This document shows, piece after piece, positions 1 through 8,204 of a stretch of DNA of 64,000 bases. Source of the DNA: Pseudonocardia parietis (GTDB taxonomy: Bacteria; Actinomycetota; Actinomycetes; Mycobacteriales; Pseudonocardiaceae); assembly GCF_017876315.1 (NCBI RefSeq), contig NZ_JAGINU010000001.1, positions 5,084,001-5,148,000 on the forward strand, written 5' to 3'. The stretch's first letter is position 1. Each line of letters begins with the position of its first letter. A model generated the notes under the pieces. It was not told where the DNA came from. It did not search any database and saw only the letters and a program-made list of their open reading frames with translations. The translations under genes and the position numbers were made by a program.

Positions 1-1308
1 ACGTCCGCAACCCCCGGCCCGGGCATCGAGCCCGGAACCGGCCCCGCGACGTCCTTCCGGCCGGCCGGAACCGGAAGCACCGGCAGCGGTACCGGCGCGC
101 CCGCCACCTCCCCCGCCGAGACCGCCGAGATCGCCGAGATCGCCGAGATCGCCGAGCGGGTCTTCACCGCACCCGGTCCGGGCGACCCCGGTGTGCCGTT
201 CGACACCGGTGCCCGCGAGGCCGGCGGCGGCCCCGTCCCGGGCCGGGACGTCGCCGCCGCACCCGGCGCCGTCGTGGCGCGCACCCCGATGTTCGAGCTG
301 CTCCAGTACCTGCCGGTGACCGAACAGGTGCACGACGCCCCGGTCCTCGTCGTCCCGCCGCTGGTGCACCGGTACTGGCTGGCCGACCTGGCCCCCGGCT
401 TCTCGCTGGTCGAGCACCTGGTCGCCGAGGGCCTGCAGGTGTTCGCGCTGTCCTGGCGCCCGGCAGGCCCCGAGGACGCCGGGCGGGACCTGGACGCGCA
501 CGCCGCCGCCGTCCTGGACGCCGTGGACGCCTGCCTGCGGATCGCCCGTACCCCGCGGGTCTCGCTGCTGGGTCTCCGCACCGGTGGCCTGCTCACGGCC
601 GCCGTCCAGGCGCACCTCACGGCGATCGGGCTGGACGACCGGATCGCCGCCGCCGGCTACCTGGCGACCGTCCTGGACGGCTCCGGCGCCCCGCCCCGCC
701 CCGGTACCGGGCCGCACGACCGGGAACCGCGGTCCGATCCGGGCTACAGCGACGGCTACGGCGACGGCGGCCCGCACGGCCGCGCAGCCCGGGCGATGCG
801 GACCTGGCTCGAGGACCGCCTGCCCCTGCCGGCGCCGTTGCGCGCCGACATGGCCGCCCTCGCCGGCGGAGCGGACACCGCTGTCCGGGTGCTCGGCACC
901 CCCGTGCACCCGGCCGGGCTGCGCCGGGACGGCTACCTGGTCACCGCCGCCGACGACCCCGGCCGCCCGTGGACCGCCGGGTACCGCACCGCGCGGTCGC
1001 TCGGCGGGTCCTGCCGGCTGGTGCTCGCTCCCGGCGACCGGGCCGGCGCGGTGATCGCCCCGCCACGGCTCGCGACGTCGTTCCGGGTGGCGCCCTGCGA
1101 TGCGGGCGACGGCGCTGCCGAGGCCTGGCTCGCCGCTGCCGAGCACGTCGAGGGTTCCTGGTGGGACGACCTGGCCGGCTGGCTGGCCGACCGGTCCGGG
1201 GCGCTGCGGGACGCACCACCGGAGCTCGGCGGGCGTCGGCTCCCGCCGCTGTTCCCGGCACCGGGCACCTATCTCCGCGCGGCTGCGGGCGTCCCGGCCC
1301 GGACGTGA
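1..1308 (+). CDS. PHA-synthase-like alpha/beta hydrolase, catalytic Cys and His lost, 5' partial
   Basis: The frame is open from base 1, so the start probably lies upstream of the window; a GTG at 193 is an internal alternative. From base 289 the protein follows the alpha/beta-hydrolase core of class I PHA synthase (compare phaC at 11262-13052): LLQYLPVTEQVH, LVHRYWLADLAPG, and the C-terminal SWWDDLAGWLADR with PPLFPAPGTYL. The lipase-like box reads GLRTGG where PhaC has GLCLGG, so the nucleophile Cys is Arg (codon 577-579). The catalytic His (SGHIAG in PhaC) is Arg in GDRAGA (codon 1039-1041). The Asp is kept (TAADDP). The roughly 96 residues before the core are Ala/Gly/Pro-rich and do not resemble the PhaC N-domain. 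It cannot be a normal polymerase; a regulatory or structural PHA role is inferred. The next gene is a PhaZ-like hydrolase. Confidence 0.75.
   Translation, partial: TSATPGPGIEPGTGPATSFRPAGTGSTGSGTGAPATSPAETAEIAEIAEIAERVFTAPGPGDPGVPFDTGAREAGGGPVPGRDVAAAPGAVVARTPMFELLQYLPVTEQVHDAPVLVVPPLVHRYWLADLAPGFSLVEHLVAEGLQVFALSWRPAGPEDAGRDLDAHAAAVLDAVDACLRIARTPRVSLLGLRTGGLLTAAVQAHLTAIGLDDRIAAAGYLATVLDGSGAPPRPGTGPHDREPRSDPGYSDGYGDGGPHGRAARAMRTWLEDRLPLPAPLRADMAALAGGADTAVRVLGTPVHPAGLRRDGYLVTAADDPGRPWTAGYRTARSLGGSCRLVLAPGDRAGAVIAPPRLATSFRVAPCDAGDGAAEAWLAAAEHVEGSWWDDLAGWLADRSGALRDAPPELGGRRLPPLFPAPGTYLRAAAGVPART
115..159. repeat. 9-bp tandem repeat, about 5 units
   Basis: Five 9-bp units of the form GCCGAGATC (first and last diverged) run in frame through the 5' part of the PHA-synthase-like gene and encode Ala-Glu-Ile repeats. 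This is an intragenic microsatellite that could change linker length by slippage. It is not a CRISPR: there are no spacers. Confidence 0.8.
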
Positions 1309-1360
1309 CCGACCGCTCTCCCGGCCCCGGTGAACCGCCACGGGGCCCTACGCTCCCCCG

Positions 1361-2209
1361 GTGATGACCACTTCACCACGTCCGCGACCGGCGGGAGCCC
1401 GGATCGAGGAGCACGACGTGCTCGTCGGCGGTCGCACCCTGCGCGTCGTGCGGCGCCCCGCCTCCGGGCCGGGCGCCCGCCGTACCCCGCTGCTGCTGTG
1501 CAACGGCATCGGCGCCGCCACCGACGTCCTCGATCCGCTGGTCGAGGCGCTGCCGGCGGATCTCGACGTGATCCGGTTCGATCCGCCGGGGATCGGCGGT
1601 TCGCCGCTGCCCCGGATGCCGTACCACCTGGCCTGGATGGCGCACCGCGTCGGCCAGGTGCTGACCAAGCTGGGCGTGCGCGAGGCCGACGTCCTCGGCT
1701 ACTCCTGGGGCGGGATGCTCGCCCAGCAGCTCGCGATCAGCCGGCGCAGGCGGGTCCGCAAGCTGGTGCTGGCGGCCACTGGCCCCGGTGCGCTGATGAT
1801 CCCGGCCTCGCCCCGGGTGATGGCCGTGCTGACCTCGCCGAAGCGGCATCAGGACCCGGCCTACGTCGACGCCGTCGCCGCGCGGATCTACGGCGGCTCG
1901 TTGCGTGATCACCCGGAGCGGGCCGCGGAGACGCTCGGGGCGGGCTCGAAGCGGGCCCCGATGCGCGGCTACTACTACCAGCTGCTCGCGCTGTCCGGCT
2001 GGACCAGCCTGCCGCTGCTGCCGGCGATCACCGCGGACACCCTGATCATCGCCGGGGACGACGACCCGATCGTCCCGCGCGGCAACGCGACCCTGCTGCA
2101 GCGCGGCATCCGGCGCTCGCAGGTCCACCGCCATCCCGGCGGTCACCTGGAGATGCTGCTGGATCCGGAGCCGTTCGCCGCCGAGATCGACCGGTTCCTG
2201 TCGTCCTGA
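1361..2209 (+). CDS. alpha/beta hydrolase, poly(3-hydroxyalkanoate) depolymerase (PhaZ)-like
   Basis: An alpha/beta-hydrolase of 282 residues (GTG 1361; ATG at 1364 is equally likely). The oxyanion segment LLLCNGIGAATDVLDPL and the strand RFDPPGIGGS are typical of intracellular medium-chain PHA depolymerases. The nucleophile elbow GYSWGG places Ser at residue 115. The acid is in IIAGDDDPIVP and the His in HPGGHLEMLLDPEP, so the triad looks intact. Such enzymes release 3-hydroxy fatty acids from PHA granules. It lies about 50 bp after the PHA-synthase-like gene on the same strand, which supports a PHA role. A general esterase is the alternative. Confidence 0.75.
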   Translation: MMTTSPRPRPAGARIEEHDVLVGGRTLRVVRRPASGPGARRTPLLLCNGIGAATDVLDPLVEALPADLDVIRFDPPGIGGSPLPRMPYHLAWMAHRVGQVLTKLGVREADVLGYSWGGMLAQQLAISRRRRVRKLVLAATGPGALMIPASPRVMAVLTSPKRHQDPAYVDAVAARIYGGSLRDHPERAAETLGAGSKRAPMRGYYYQLLALSGWTSLPLLPAITADTLIIAGDDDPIVPRGNATLLQRGIRRSQVHRHPGGHLEMLLDPEPFAAEIDRFLSS

Positions 2210-2241
2210 GCGCGGACGGTCCTCACCCGGGTGGCCGAACC

Positions 2242-2850
2242 GTGCTGCGCCCCGGCCGGAGCAGCGACGCGGCGGCGCTCGCGAGCCTCGACGCCGGGGA
2301 GCGTGCCGTGCTCGGGGAGTCGAGCCCGGGCTGGCACATCACGGCCGCGGGCGACCCGGCGAAGGTCCATCTCGTGCTCGACGACGGCGCAGGCCCGGCC
2401 GGGTATCTGGTCCTCGCCGCACCACGCGGCCCGGAGCCGGGTGTGGAGCTGCACCGCCTGGTGGTCGCGGCCGCCCGGCGCCGCGCAGGTCTCGGTCGCG
2501 CGCTGCTGCACACGGCCCTGCGTCTGACGGGTGCCTCGCGCGCACCGGAACGTCGCGAGCCCCGGGACCTGCCGGCGGGTGCCGGGCGCGACGACGGAGC
2601 GCCGCTCAGCGACGCGCTCGAGCGCGACGCCCGCCGGGTGCCGCCCCTCGATGACGCGCTCGGTCCCGACGCCCACTGGGCGCCGCCGGGGTGGCTGGCC
2701 GCCGGGCGGATCTGGCTGGAGGTCGCCCCGGACAACGCCACGGCGCTGCGGCTCTACCGCTCGGCGGGCCTGGACGTCGAGACCCGGCTGCCGTCGGTGC
2801 CGGGCGACCCGGACTCGCCGCCGCTGCGGCTGGTGCTGTCCCGCGGGTGA
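2242..2850 (+). CDS. GNAT family N-acetyltransferase
   Basis: A GNAT-fold protein of 202 residues with a GTG start 32 bp after the hydrolase stop. The acetyl-CoA loop is seen as LVVAAARRRAGLGRALLHTAL (V/I-x-x-x-x-R-x-x-G-x-G/A), and the final strand-helix as WLEVAPDNATALRLYRSAGLDVETR. Between them is an insertion of about 60 Arg/Pro/Asp-rich residues (around residues 95-155) with no recognisable motif, which is longer than the usual GNAT linker. The substrate cannot be told. The position suggests co-transcription with the depolymerase-like gene, but no functional link is evident. Confidence 0.8.
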   Translation: MLRPGRSSDAAALASLDAGERAVLGESSPGWHITAAGDPAKVHLVLDDGAGPAGYLVLAAPRGPEPGVELHRLVVAAARRRAGLGRALLHTALRLTGASRAPERREPRDLPAGAGRDDGAPLSDALERDARRVPPLDDALGPDAHWAPPGWLAAGRIWLEVAPDNATALRLYRSAGLDVETRLPSVPGDPDSPPLRLVLSRG

Positions 2851-2856
2851 CCGGGC

Positions 2857-3111
2857 TCAGGAGTCGCCGTCGCCACCCTTGGGCAGGCCCTGGAAGATCT
2901 CCTTGCACTGCGGGCAGACCGGCGAGCCGGGCTTGGGGGACTTGGTCACCGGGAAGGTCTCGCCGCACAGTGCCACGACCATGTTGCCCAGGACCGCACT
3001 CTCGGTGATCCGGGACTTCTGGACGTAGTGGAACACGTCCGGCGTGTCGTCGTCGGTGCTCTCGGTGCCTTCCGGCCGGGTGTCGACCTCGGGAAGTGTC
3101 GTCGTGGACAT
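2857..3111 (-). CDS. DUF3039 family small protein
   Basis: A short actinobacterial protein of 84 residues matching the DUF3039 pattern: DVFHYVQKSRITESAVLGN, VVALCGETFPV, then VCPQCKEIFQ and a C-terminal tail. The CxxC pair plus the earlier Cys suggests a possible metal site. ATG at 3111 is preferred over ATG 3120 because a G-rich Shine-Dalgarno stretch (GGGGGG) precedes it. Function is unknown; the family is widely conserved in Actinobacteria. It ends 7 bp from the GNAT stop, in convergent orientation. Confidence 0.85.
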   Translation of the reverse strand: MSTTTLPEVDTRPEGTESTDDDTPDVFHYVQKSRITESAVLGNMVVALCGETFPVTKSPKPGSPVCPQCKEIFQGLPKGGDGDS

Positions 3112-3180
3112 GCCCCCCATGATGCACCACGCCCGCCATCGCGGGTTCCCGCAGCCTGGCCGTGTGTGAGGGGAACCCGG

Positions 3181-3699
3181 TCAGCCGGGGCCGGACGGGT
3201 CGCGCCGCCCGGCGGTACCCGCCACATCGGTGGTACCCGCCGCATCGGCCGTGCGCACCGGATCGGTCGCACCCGCCGGATCGGTCGTGCGCGACGGATC
3301 GGTCGCGCCCGCAGGACCGGTCGCGCCCGCAGGGTCGGTCGCGCGCCCCGGGCCGGTCGCGCCGGCTGCGCCCGCCGCGTCGTCCTCCGCGGAGTCGATC
3401 ACGTCGTGCGGCCGGGACTCGATCTCCCGGTGCCCGTGCTTGTACCGGTTCGGCGCCTCCGTCTTGCGCGGCAGCCGGTCGTTGGCGATGAGCACGGCGA
3501 TCCACGGCAGCGGGACCGAGATCACCAGCAGGGTCACCGCGAGCCACGGGATCTGATAGAAGATGCCGGCCAGGATGATGCACGGGAAACGGAGACCCAT
3601 CGTCCACTTGTAGCGCCGCTTCCGGACCGCCAGCTCCTCCTCGTAGGACATCTGTGCGTCCGTGATGAGAACCGGGTCCTCGCGTCGCGGGTCGGTCAC
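3181..3699 (-). CDS. DUF3099 family membrane protein with repeat tail
   Basis: The N-terminal 90 residues match the DUF3099 family: ITDAQMSYEEELAVRKRRYKW, followed by two membrane segments (about residues 34-52 and 54-70) and an IANDRLPRK motif. GTG 3699 is chosen because GGAGG lies 7 bp upstream; an in-frame ATG at 3720 is the alternative. After residue 110 the protein becomes a low-complexity tail of Gly-Ala-Thr-Asp-Pro hexapeptides encoded by an 18-bp tandem repeat. Function is unknown. The tail probably faces the cytoplasm or cell wall and is likely variable between strains. Confidence 0.8.
   Translation of the reverse strand: MTDPRREDPVLITDAQMSYEEELAVRKRRYKWTMGLRFPCIILAGIFYQIPWLAVTLLVISVPLPWIAVLIANDRLPRKTEAPNRYKHGHREIESRPHDVIDSAEDDAAGAAGATGPGRATDPAGATGPAGATDPSRTTDPAGATDPVRTADAAGTTDVAGTAGRRDPSGPG
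3222..3365. repeat. 18-bp tandem repeat, about 8 degenerate units
   Basis: Degenerate 18-bp units with the core GGATCGGTCGC recur with exact 18-bp spacing. The best-conserved run is 3258-3365 (six units), with two weaker units before it. Reading frame is kept, so the units encode hexapeptides in the tail of the DUF3099 protein. It is a coding minisatellite. Confidence 0.8.
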
Positions 3700-3790
3700 G
3701 TGACCACCTCCGACGTCCATGGTGACACCCGTACGGGGACACCGCGCAACGGCCGCCCGTGGGAGGGGCGGCACCCGTTCGCCGACCCGA

Positions 3791-4987
3791 TCAGGCGCTG
3801 TCCGGCCCGTTGCCCAGCAGCGGTTCGTCGACCGAGCGGACCTCGGAGCCCGGCAGCCCGTCCGGGTGCTCGGCGCGGGCCTGTTCGACGGCGTCGAGCG
3901 CGATCCCGAGATGTTTGCGCTTGCTGGTCTCGTAGAACGCTCGCGCACCGCCGGCGAGCTTCGGCTCGGCGTGCAGCGGCTTGTCCGAGACGCACAGCAG
4001 GGTGGCGTTCGGGATCCGGTACCGGAAGCCGTTCGCCGCGATCGTCGCCGACTCCATGTCCACCGCGACCGCCCGCGCGAGCCGCATCCGGTACAGCGTC
4101 GAGGACTGGTTGAACTCCCAGTTCCGGTTGTCGGTCGTGTGCACGACACCGGGCCGGTAGGTCGCCTCCGCCCGCTCGAGGGCGCCCATCAGGTAGCTGT
4201 TGAGCCGGAGACTCGGGATCACCGGGACGTCCGCGGGCAGCACCTCGTCGAGCACGTGGTCGGCCCGCTGGTAGGCCGTGGCCAGCACGAAGTCGCCCAG
4301 CTCCTGGCGGTTCCGCAGGCCACCCGCGTGCCCGATCATGATCATGGTGTCCGGGCGGAGGACGGCCAGGTGGTCGGTGACCGTCTTCGCGTTGGCCGGA
4401 CCGACGCCGATGTTGACCAGGGTCACGCCGTCGGCACCGTCGATACCGCCCCGCGCGTGGAAGGCGGGCATCTGCACACCCTCGCGGTCCGGGCGCTCGG
4501 CGTCCGGGAACCGCTCCAGGAACGACTCGACGTGCATCGCGTAGTTGGTGAACAGGACGTGGCGCTGGAACGACTCGGCCGGTGTCCCGGTGTAGTGCGA
4601 GAGCCGGTCCAGCGACAGCGCCATCCGCTCGGGGCCGAACAGGAACAGCTTCTTCACCCGCAGGTCGAAGCGGTCCTCGTCGAGTGCGGCGAAGAACTCG
4701 GGATCGGTGAAGGCCCGGGCCGGGCGGGCCGCCCGCGCCGTCACCGTCGCGCCGGCGGCGACCAGGCCGCGCAGCTCGCGGTGCAGGTAGCGGCGGATCG
4801 CGGACGGCCGGGCGAACTCGCCGGAGATCCGCGGGTTGTGCGCCGACCAGGGCCGCACCACCTCCAGCTCCGGGTACCAGCCGTCGTGGTAGACGGCGTC
4901 GGCCGCGTCGAGCAGCCGGTCGATCTCGTGGTCGAGCTTCTCGGCCGGGACCGGCGCCCGGACCTGCTCGATCATCGCCGGGGTCAC
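3791..4987 (-). CDS. amn: AMP nucleosidase
   Basis: A protein of 398 residues from a GTG at 4987 that matches bacterial AMP nucleosidase, which hydrolyses AMP to adenine and ribose 5-phosphate and helps control the adenylate pool. Supporting blocks: RPSAIRRYLHREL in the N-domain; MPAFHA and VTLVNIGVGPANAKTVTDHLAVLRPDTMIMIGHAGGLR in the nucleoside-phosphorylase-like domain; AVDMESATIAANGFRYRIPNATLLCVSDKPLH near the active site. The GTG overlaps the stop of the upstream ArsR gene by 4 bp (GTGA), so translation is probably coupled. Confidence 0.92.
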   Translation of the reverse strand: MTPAMIEQVRAPVPAEKLDHEIDRLLDAADAVYHDGWYPELEVVRPWSAHNPRISGEFARPSAIRRYLHRELRGLVAAGATVTARAARPARAFTDPEFFAALDEDRFDLRVKKLFLFGPERMALSLDRLSHYTGTPAESFQRHVLFTNYAMHVESFLERFPDAERPDREGVQMPAFHARGGIDGADGVTLVNIGVGPANAKTVTDHLAVLRPDTMIMIGHAGGLRNRQELGDFVLATAYQRADHVLDEVLPADVPVIPSLRLNSYLMGALERAEATYRPGVVHTTDNRNWEFNQSSTLYRMRLARAVAVDMESATIAANGFRYRIPNATLLCVSDKPLHAEPKLAGGARAFYETSKRKHLGIALDAVEQARAEHPDGLPGSEVRSVDEPLLGNGPDSA

Positions 4988-5397
4988 GCGTGGTCCCGGT
5001 CGGTGTCGTCGCCGCCGTGCGCGTGCAGCCTGCCGGGCGAAACCGCCGTCGCCGAGACGACCTCCAGCAGCCGGCGGGCCAGGCCGTCGGTCAGCCGGTA
5101 GCGGACCAGCCGGCCCTGCCGGTGCGCGGTGACCATCCCGTGCGCGCGCAGCAGCCGCAGCGCGTGCGACACCGCCGAGTCGCTCATCCCGACGGCCACG
5201 GCCAGGTCCGAGACGCACAGGTCCCCGGCGTGCTGCAGGGCGAGCAGCAGGGACAGCCGATTGGCCTCCCCCAGGACGTCCAGGACGGTCGCCGCCTCCG
5301 CGACCTTCACCCCGTCGGAGAGGACGGCGACGGCGTCGCAGACCTGGTCCGGGTCGATCACGCGGGCGCCGCTGAGTGCCTCCGGAACCTTGTGCAC
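4984..5397 (-). CDS. ArsR/SmtB family metalloregulator
   Basis: A winged-helix repressor of 137 residues: VLDVLGEANRLSLLLAL, DLCVSDLAVAVGMSDSAVSHALRLLRAHGMV, and a beta-hairpin HRQGRLVRYRLTDGLA. The metal-binding ELCVCDL box of ArsR/CadC relatives reads DLCVSDL here, so only one Cys remains. A His/Asp-rich C-terminus (HAHGGDDTDRDH) could supply ligands in the NmtR/KmtR manner. It is the first gene of a two-gene unit with AMP nucleosidase, 4-bp overlap. The inducer is unknown; a Ni, Co or Zn sensor is one possibility. Confidence 0.88.
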   Translation of the reverse strand: MHKVPEALSGARVIDPDQVCDAVAVLSDGVKVAEAATVLDVLGEANRLSLLLALQHAGDLCVSDLAVAVGMSDSAVSHALRLLRAHGMVTAHRQGRLVRYRLTDGLARRLLEVVSATAVSPGRLHAHGGDDTDRDHA

Positions 5398-5415
5398 GAC
5401 ACCGATGCTAGCGGT

Positions 5416-6006
5416 CTACGCGCGGGCGGCGGATTTCCGCTCCTTCGCCGCGGCTTTGATCGCCTTCTTCGTGTCCCGTACCTCGACGAGAGTCTGCGCG
5501 TCGACGACGTCGGCGGCGGAGCGCCGGGAGTCCTGCTGCCCGTACTCGCCGGCGGCCTCGCGCCAGCCGTCCGGGGTGACGCCGTACTGCTTGCCCAGGA
5601 TCGCGACGAAGATCTTGGCCTTCTGCTCGCCGTAGCCCGGCAGTGCTTTGAGCCGGCGCAGGACCTCCCGCCCGTCCGGCTCGCCGCGGGTCCAGATCGC
5701 CGCCGGGTCGCCGTCCCACTCGTCGACGATCGCGCGGCACATCTCCTGGACCCGCTTGGCCATCGAACCGCCGTAGCGGTGGATCGCCGGCGGGGTGGTG
5801 GCCAGCGTCGCGAACTCGTCCGGGTCGTGGTCGGCGATCACCCGGACGTCGAGGCCGCCGAGCCGCTCGTACAGCTTCTGCGGCCCGCGGAACGCGACCT
5901 CCATCTGGATCTGCTGGTCGAGCAGCATGCCGATCAGCAGCGCCAGCGGCTCGCGTTCCAACAGCGCGTCGGCCTCGGGCTCCTGAGCGATGCAGATGCC
6001 GGTCAT
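5416..6006 (-). CDS. HhH-GPD family base-excision repair glycosylase
   Basis: A protein of 196 residues of the HhH-GPD superfamily as found in Actinobacteria. LALLIGMLLDQQIQMEVAF resembles the start of the glycosylase fold, and LKALPGYGEQKAKIFVAILGKQYG is the helix-hairpin-helix (LPGxGxxKA). The usual GPD aspartate region is short, so specificity is uncertain. The C-terminus is Lys/Arg/Ala-rich (KAIKAAAKERKSAARA), suggesting DNA binding. It probably removes damaged bases. It is divergent from the methyltransferase across about 40 bp. Confidence 0.8.
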   Translation of the reverse strand: MTGICIAQEPEADALLEREPLALLIGMLLDQQIQMEVAFRGPQKLYERLGGLDVRVIADHDPDEFATLATTPPAIHRYGGSMAKRVQEMCRAIVDEWDGDPAAIWTRGEPDGREVLRRLKALPGYGEQKAKIFVAILGKQYGVTPDGWREAAGEYGQQDSRRSAADVVDAQTLVEVRDTKKAIKAAAKERKSAARA

Positions 6007-6046
6007 AGGAACAGAATGGCACGGCAGCGTGGTTCAGAATGGTGGG

Positions 6047-7606
6047 GTGCTCCCCCATCTCGCCCCCGGGCAGACCGACCGCGTCCGCGGCTGTCTGCTC
6101 GACGCCGGCTACACCCCGGACGGCGTGCGTGCCCTGCTGGGCCGTTCCGCGCACGACGCGCTGACCCGCGGGGAACCCGAGCCCGCCGCGCGGGCCAGCC
6201 GTGACGGCGGCGAGCTCGGCACGCTGGTCCGGCTGTTCCTGCTGGAGGGCGTCGAGCCCGAACCCGCGGTGACGGCGGCGCTGGGCGACCTCGACCCGCT
6301 CCTGGACGGCCGGATCCTGCGCCGCACCCCGGACGGCATCCGTGCCGCGCTCGACGTCCGCCCGTACGGGGAGGGCGCCGGCGACGGCGGGGAGCCCGGC
6401 GCGGACTGGTGGGTCGTCTCGGACCTGGACTCCCCCGCCGCCCGGCAGGACCGCGAACACGTCACCGGGGTCGGTGGGGCGTCGCTGTCGCTGGCCGCGG
6501 CCACCGTGCGCCGCCCGGTCGGCTCGCTGCTCGACCTGGGCACCGGCTGCGGGGTCCAGGCCCTGCACGGCTCCCGGCACGCGGTGCACGTGGTCGCCAC
6601 CGACGTGCTGCCGCGGGCGCTGGCGCTGGCGCGGCTGTCCTGCGGCCTGTCCGGTGTGGACGTCGACCTGCGCGAGGGGCCGTGGTTCGACCCGGTGGCC
6701 GGTGAGCGGTTCGACCAGGTCGTGTCGAACCCGCCGTTCGTGCCGGGCCCGCCGCGGGTGGACTACGTCTACCGCGACTCCGGTCAGGCCGGGGACGCCG
6801 CGCTCGCCGGGCTGCTCGGCGAGCTGCCGGGACTGCTCAACCCCGGCGGTGTCGCGCAGCTGCTCGGCTCGTGGCTGCACGTGCGCGGCGAGGACTGGCC
6901 GGACCGGGTGCGCTCCTGGCTGCCCGGTGGCGTCGACGCCTGGATCCTGCAGCGTGAGGTCGTCGATCCGGCGATGCACGTCGGCACCTGGCAGCGCGAC
7001 GCCGGCCTGGCCGTCGCCGCACCGGCGGCCCGGGAGCAGGCGGCGGCCTGGCTGGACTGGATGGCCGCCGAACGCGTCGAGGGGGTCGGCTTCGGGTTCC
7101 TGCTGCTGCGCCGCACCGACTCCGAGCCGACCGTCGTGGTCGAGGACCTGCCCGGCGAGCTCGGCGAGGGGCTCGGCCGGGAGATGACCGGCTGGCTGGA
7201 CCGGATCGACTGGCTGCGGGCACACTCCCGCGACGACGACCTGCTCGGCGCGACGCTGCTGATCGCGCCGGAGACGGTGCTGGAGTCGGCATCGTCGGTG
7301 GACCCGGACGGCGGCTGGAGCGAGCTGTCCACGAGTGTGCGCCGCTGGTCCGGGCCCGGCTGGGAACACCAGGTCGACGGCCCGGCCGCGGCCCTGCTGG
7401 CCGGCTGCCGGGGCGAGCTGCCGCTGTCCGAGCTGATCGCGCTGCTGTCCTTCGCGCACGACCGCCCCTACGACGCGCTCGTGGAGGCGACCCTGCCCGC
7501 GGTGCGCGAGTTCGTCCGGCACGGGCTGCTGCTGCCGGTGGACGGCTGGCCGCACCCGGTCAACAGCGGCGCCGCGTCGGCCTCTCCCGCAGGCCCGGTC
7601 GGATGA
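6047..7606 (+). CDS. class I SAM-dependent methyltransferase (RlmG/PrmC-like)
   Basis: A protein of about 519 residues. The N-domain (residues 1-160) matches the actinobacterial domain placed before RsmC/RlmG-like enzymes. The SAM-binding motif is LLDLGTGCGVQAL, and the catalytic loop VVSNPPFVPGP is the NPPF signature of N-methyltransferases acting on an amide or nucleobase. A C-terminal domain of about 200 residues has no motif I recognise. GTG 6047 is chosen; GTG 6029 is in frame. An AGAAT box ends 7 bp before 6047, so a leaderless mRNA is possible. The substrate (rRNA base or protein glutamine) is not determined. Confidence 0.82.
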   Translation: MLPHLAPGQTDRVRGCLLDAGYTPDGVRALLGRSAHDALTRGEPEPAARASRDGGELGTLVRLFLLEGVEPEPAVTAALGDLDPLLDGRILRRTPDGIRAALDVRPYGEGAGDGGEPGADWWVVSDLDSPAARQDREHVTGVGGASLSLAAATVRRPVGSLLDLGTGCGVQALHGSRHAVHVVATDVLPRALALARLSCGLSGVDVDLREGPWFDPVAGERFDQVVSNPPFVPGPPRVDYVYRDSGQAGDAALAGLLGELPGLLNPGGVAQLLGSWLHVRGEDWPDRVRSWLPGGVDAWILQREVVDPAMHVGTWQRDAGLAVAAPAAREQAAAWLDWMAAERVEGVGFGFLLLRRTDSEPTVVVEDLPGELGEGLGREMTGWLDRIDWLRAHSRDDDLLGATLLIAPETVLESASSVDPDGGWSELSTSVRRWSGPGWEHQVDGPAAALLAGCRGELPLSELIALLSFAHDRPYDALVEATLPAVREFVRHGLLLPVDGWPHPVNSGAASASPAGPVG

Positions 7607-7685
7607 CCGGCCGCACGCGGGTCGCGGCAGTCCGGGAGGCGCCCGGCGCCGGCCGTGGTGGCCCGGCGCGGGTCGTGGTGGCCCG

Positions 7686-8135
7686 GTGAGGGCCGTCGTC
7701 GCCCGGGTCCGCCGGGCGTCGGTGACGATCTGCGACGACCACGACGAGCCCCTGCGGGTCTCCGGCGCGATCGGCGCCGGCCTGCTGGTGCTGCTCGGGG
7801 TGCACCGCGACGACGTCGCCGACGCCGCGACGAAGACCCACACGATGGCCCGGAAGCTGCACGAGCTGCGGATCCTGCGCGACGAGCGCTCGTGCGCCGA
7901 CTCCGGCGCCGGGCTGCTGGTGGTCAGCCAGTTCACCCTCTACGGCGAGACCCGCAAGGGGCGCCGCCCGTCCTGGTCCGGCGCGGCCCGCCCGGAGGAC
8001 GCCGCGCCGGTGGTGGACGCGCTCGTGGCCGCGCTGCGCGACCGGGGTGCCACCGTCGAGACCGGGGAGTTCGGGGCGAACATGGCCGTCGAGTCGGTGA
8101 ACGACGGCCCGTTCACCGTGCTCGTCGAGGTGTGA
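7686..8135 (+). CDS. dtd: D-aminoacyl-tRNA deacylase
   Basis: A 149-residue protein matching DTD along its full length: MRAVVARVRRASVTI, LLVLLGV, KLHELRIL, the LVVSQFTLYGETRKGRRPSW block and the SVNDGPFT block carrying the Gly-cisPro pair that rejects L-amino acids. The enzyme hydrolyses D-aminoacyl-tRNA and mischarged Gly-tRNA-Ala in the cytoplasm. GTG 7686 begins at the conserved N-terminus. It stands about 80 bp after the methyltransferase, whose intervening DNA contains a short direct repeat (GTGGTGGCCCGG). Confidence 0.95.
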   Translation: MRAVVARVRRASVTICDDHDEPLRVSGAIGAGLLVLLGVHRDDVADAATKTHTMARKLHELRILRDERSCADSGAGLLVVSQFTLYGETRKGRRPSWSGAARPEDAAPVVDALVAALRDRGATVETGEFGANMAVESVNDGPFTVLVEV

Positions 8136-8204
8136 CCGGGACTCTCATGCTGTTCTCAGGTCGGGACGGGACGATCGGGGGACCAACGGAAGGAGCTGGC
8201 GACC

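Noticed and set aside
115-159. Repeat cluster at the start of the window as a possible CRISPR
   Set aside because: Units are 9 bp, contiguous and in frame, without spacers.
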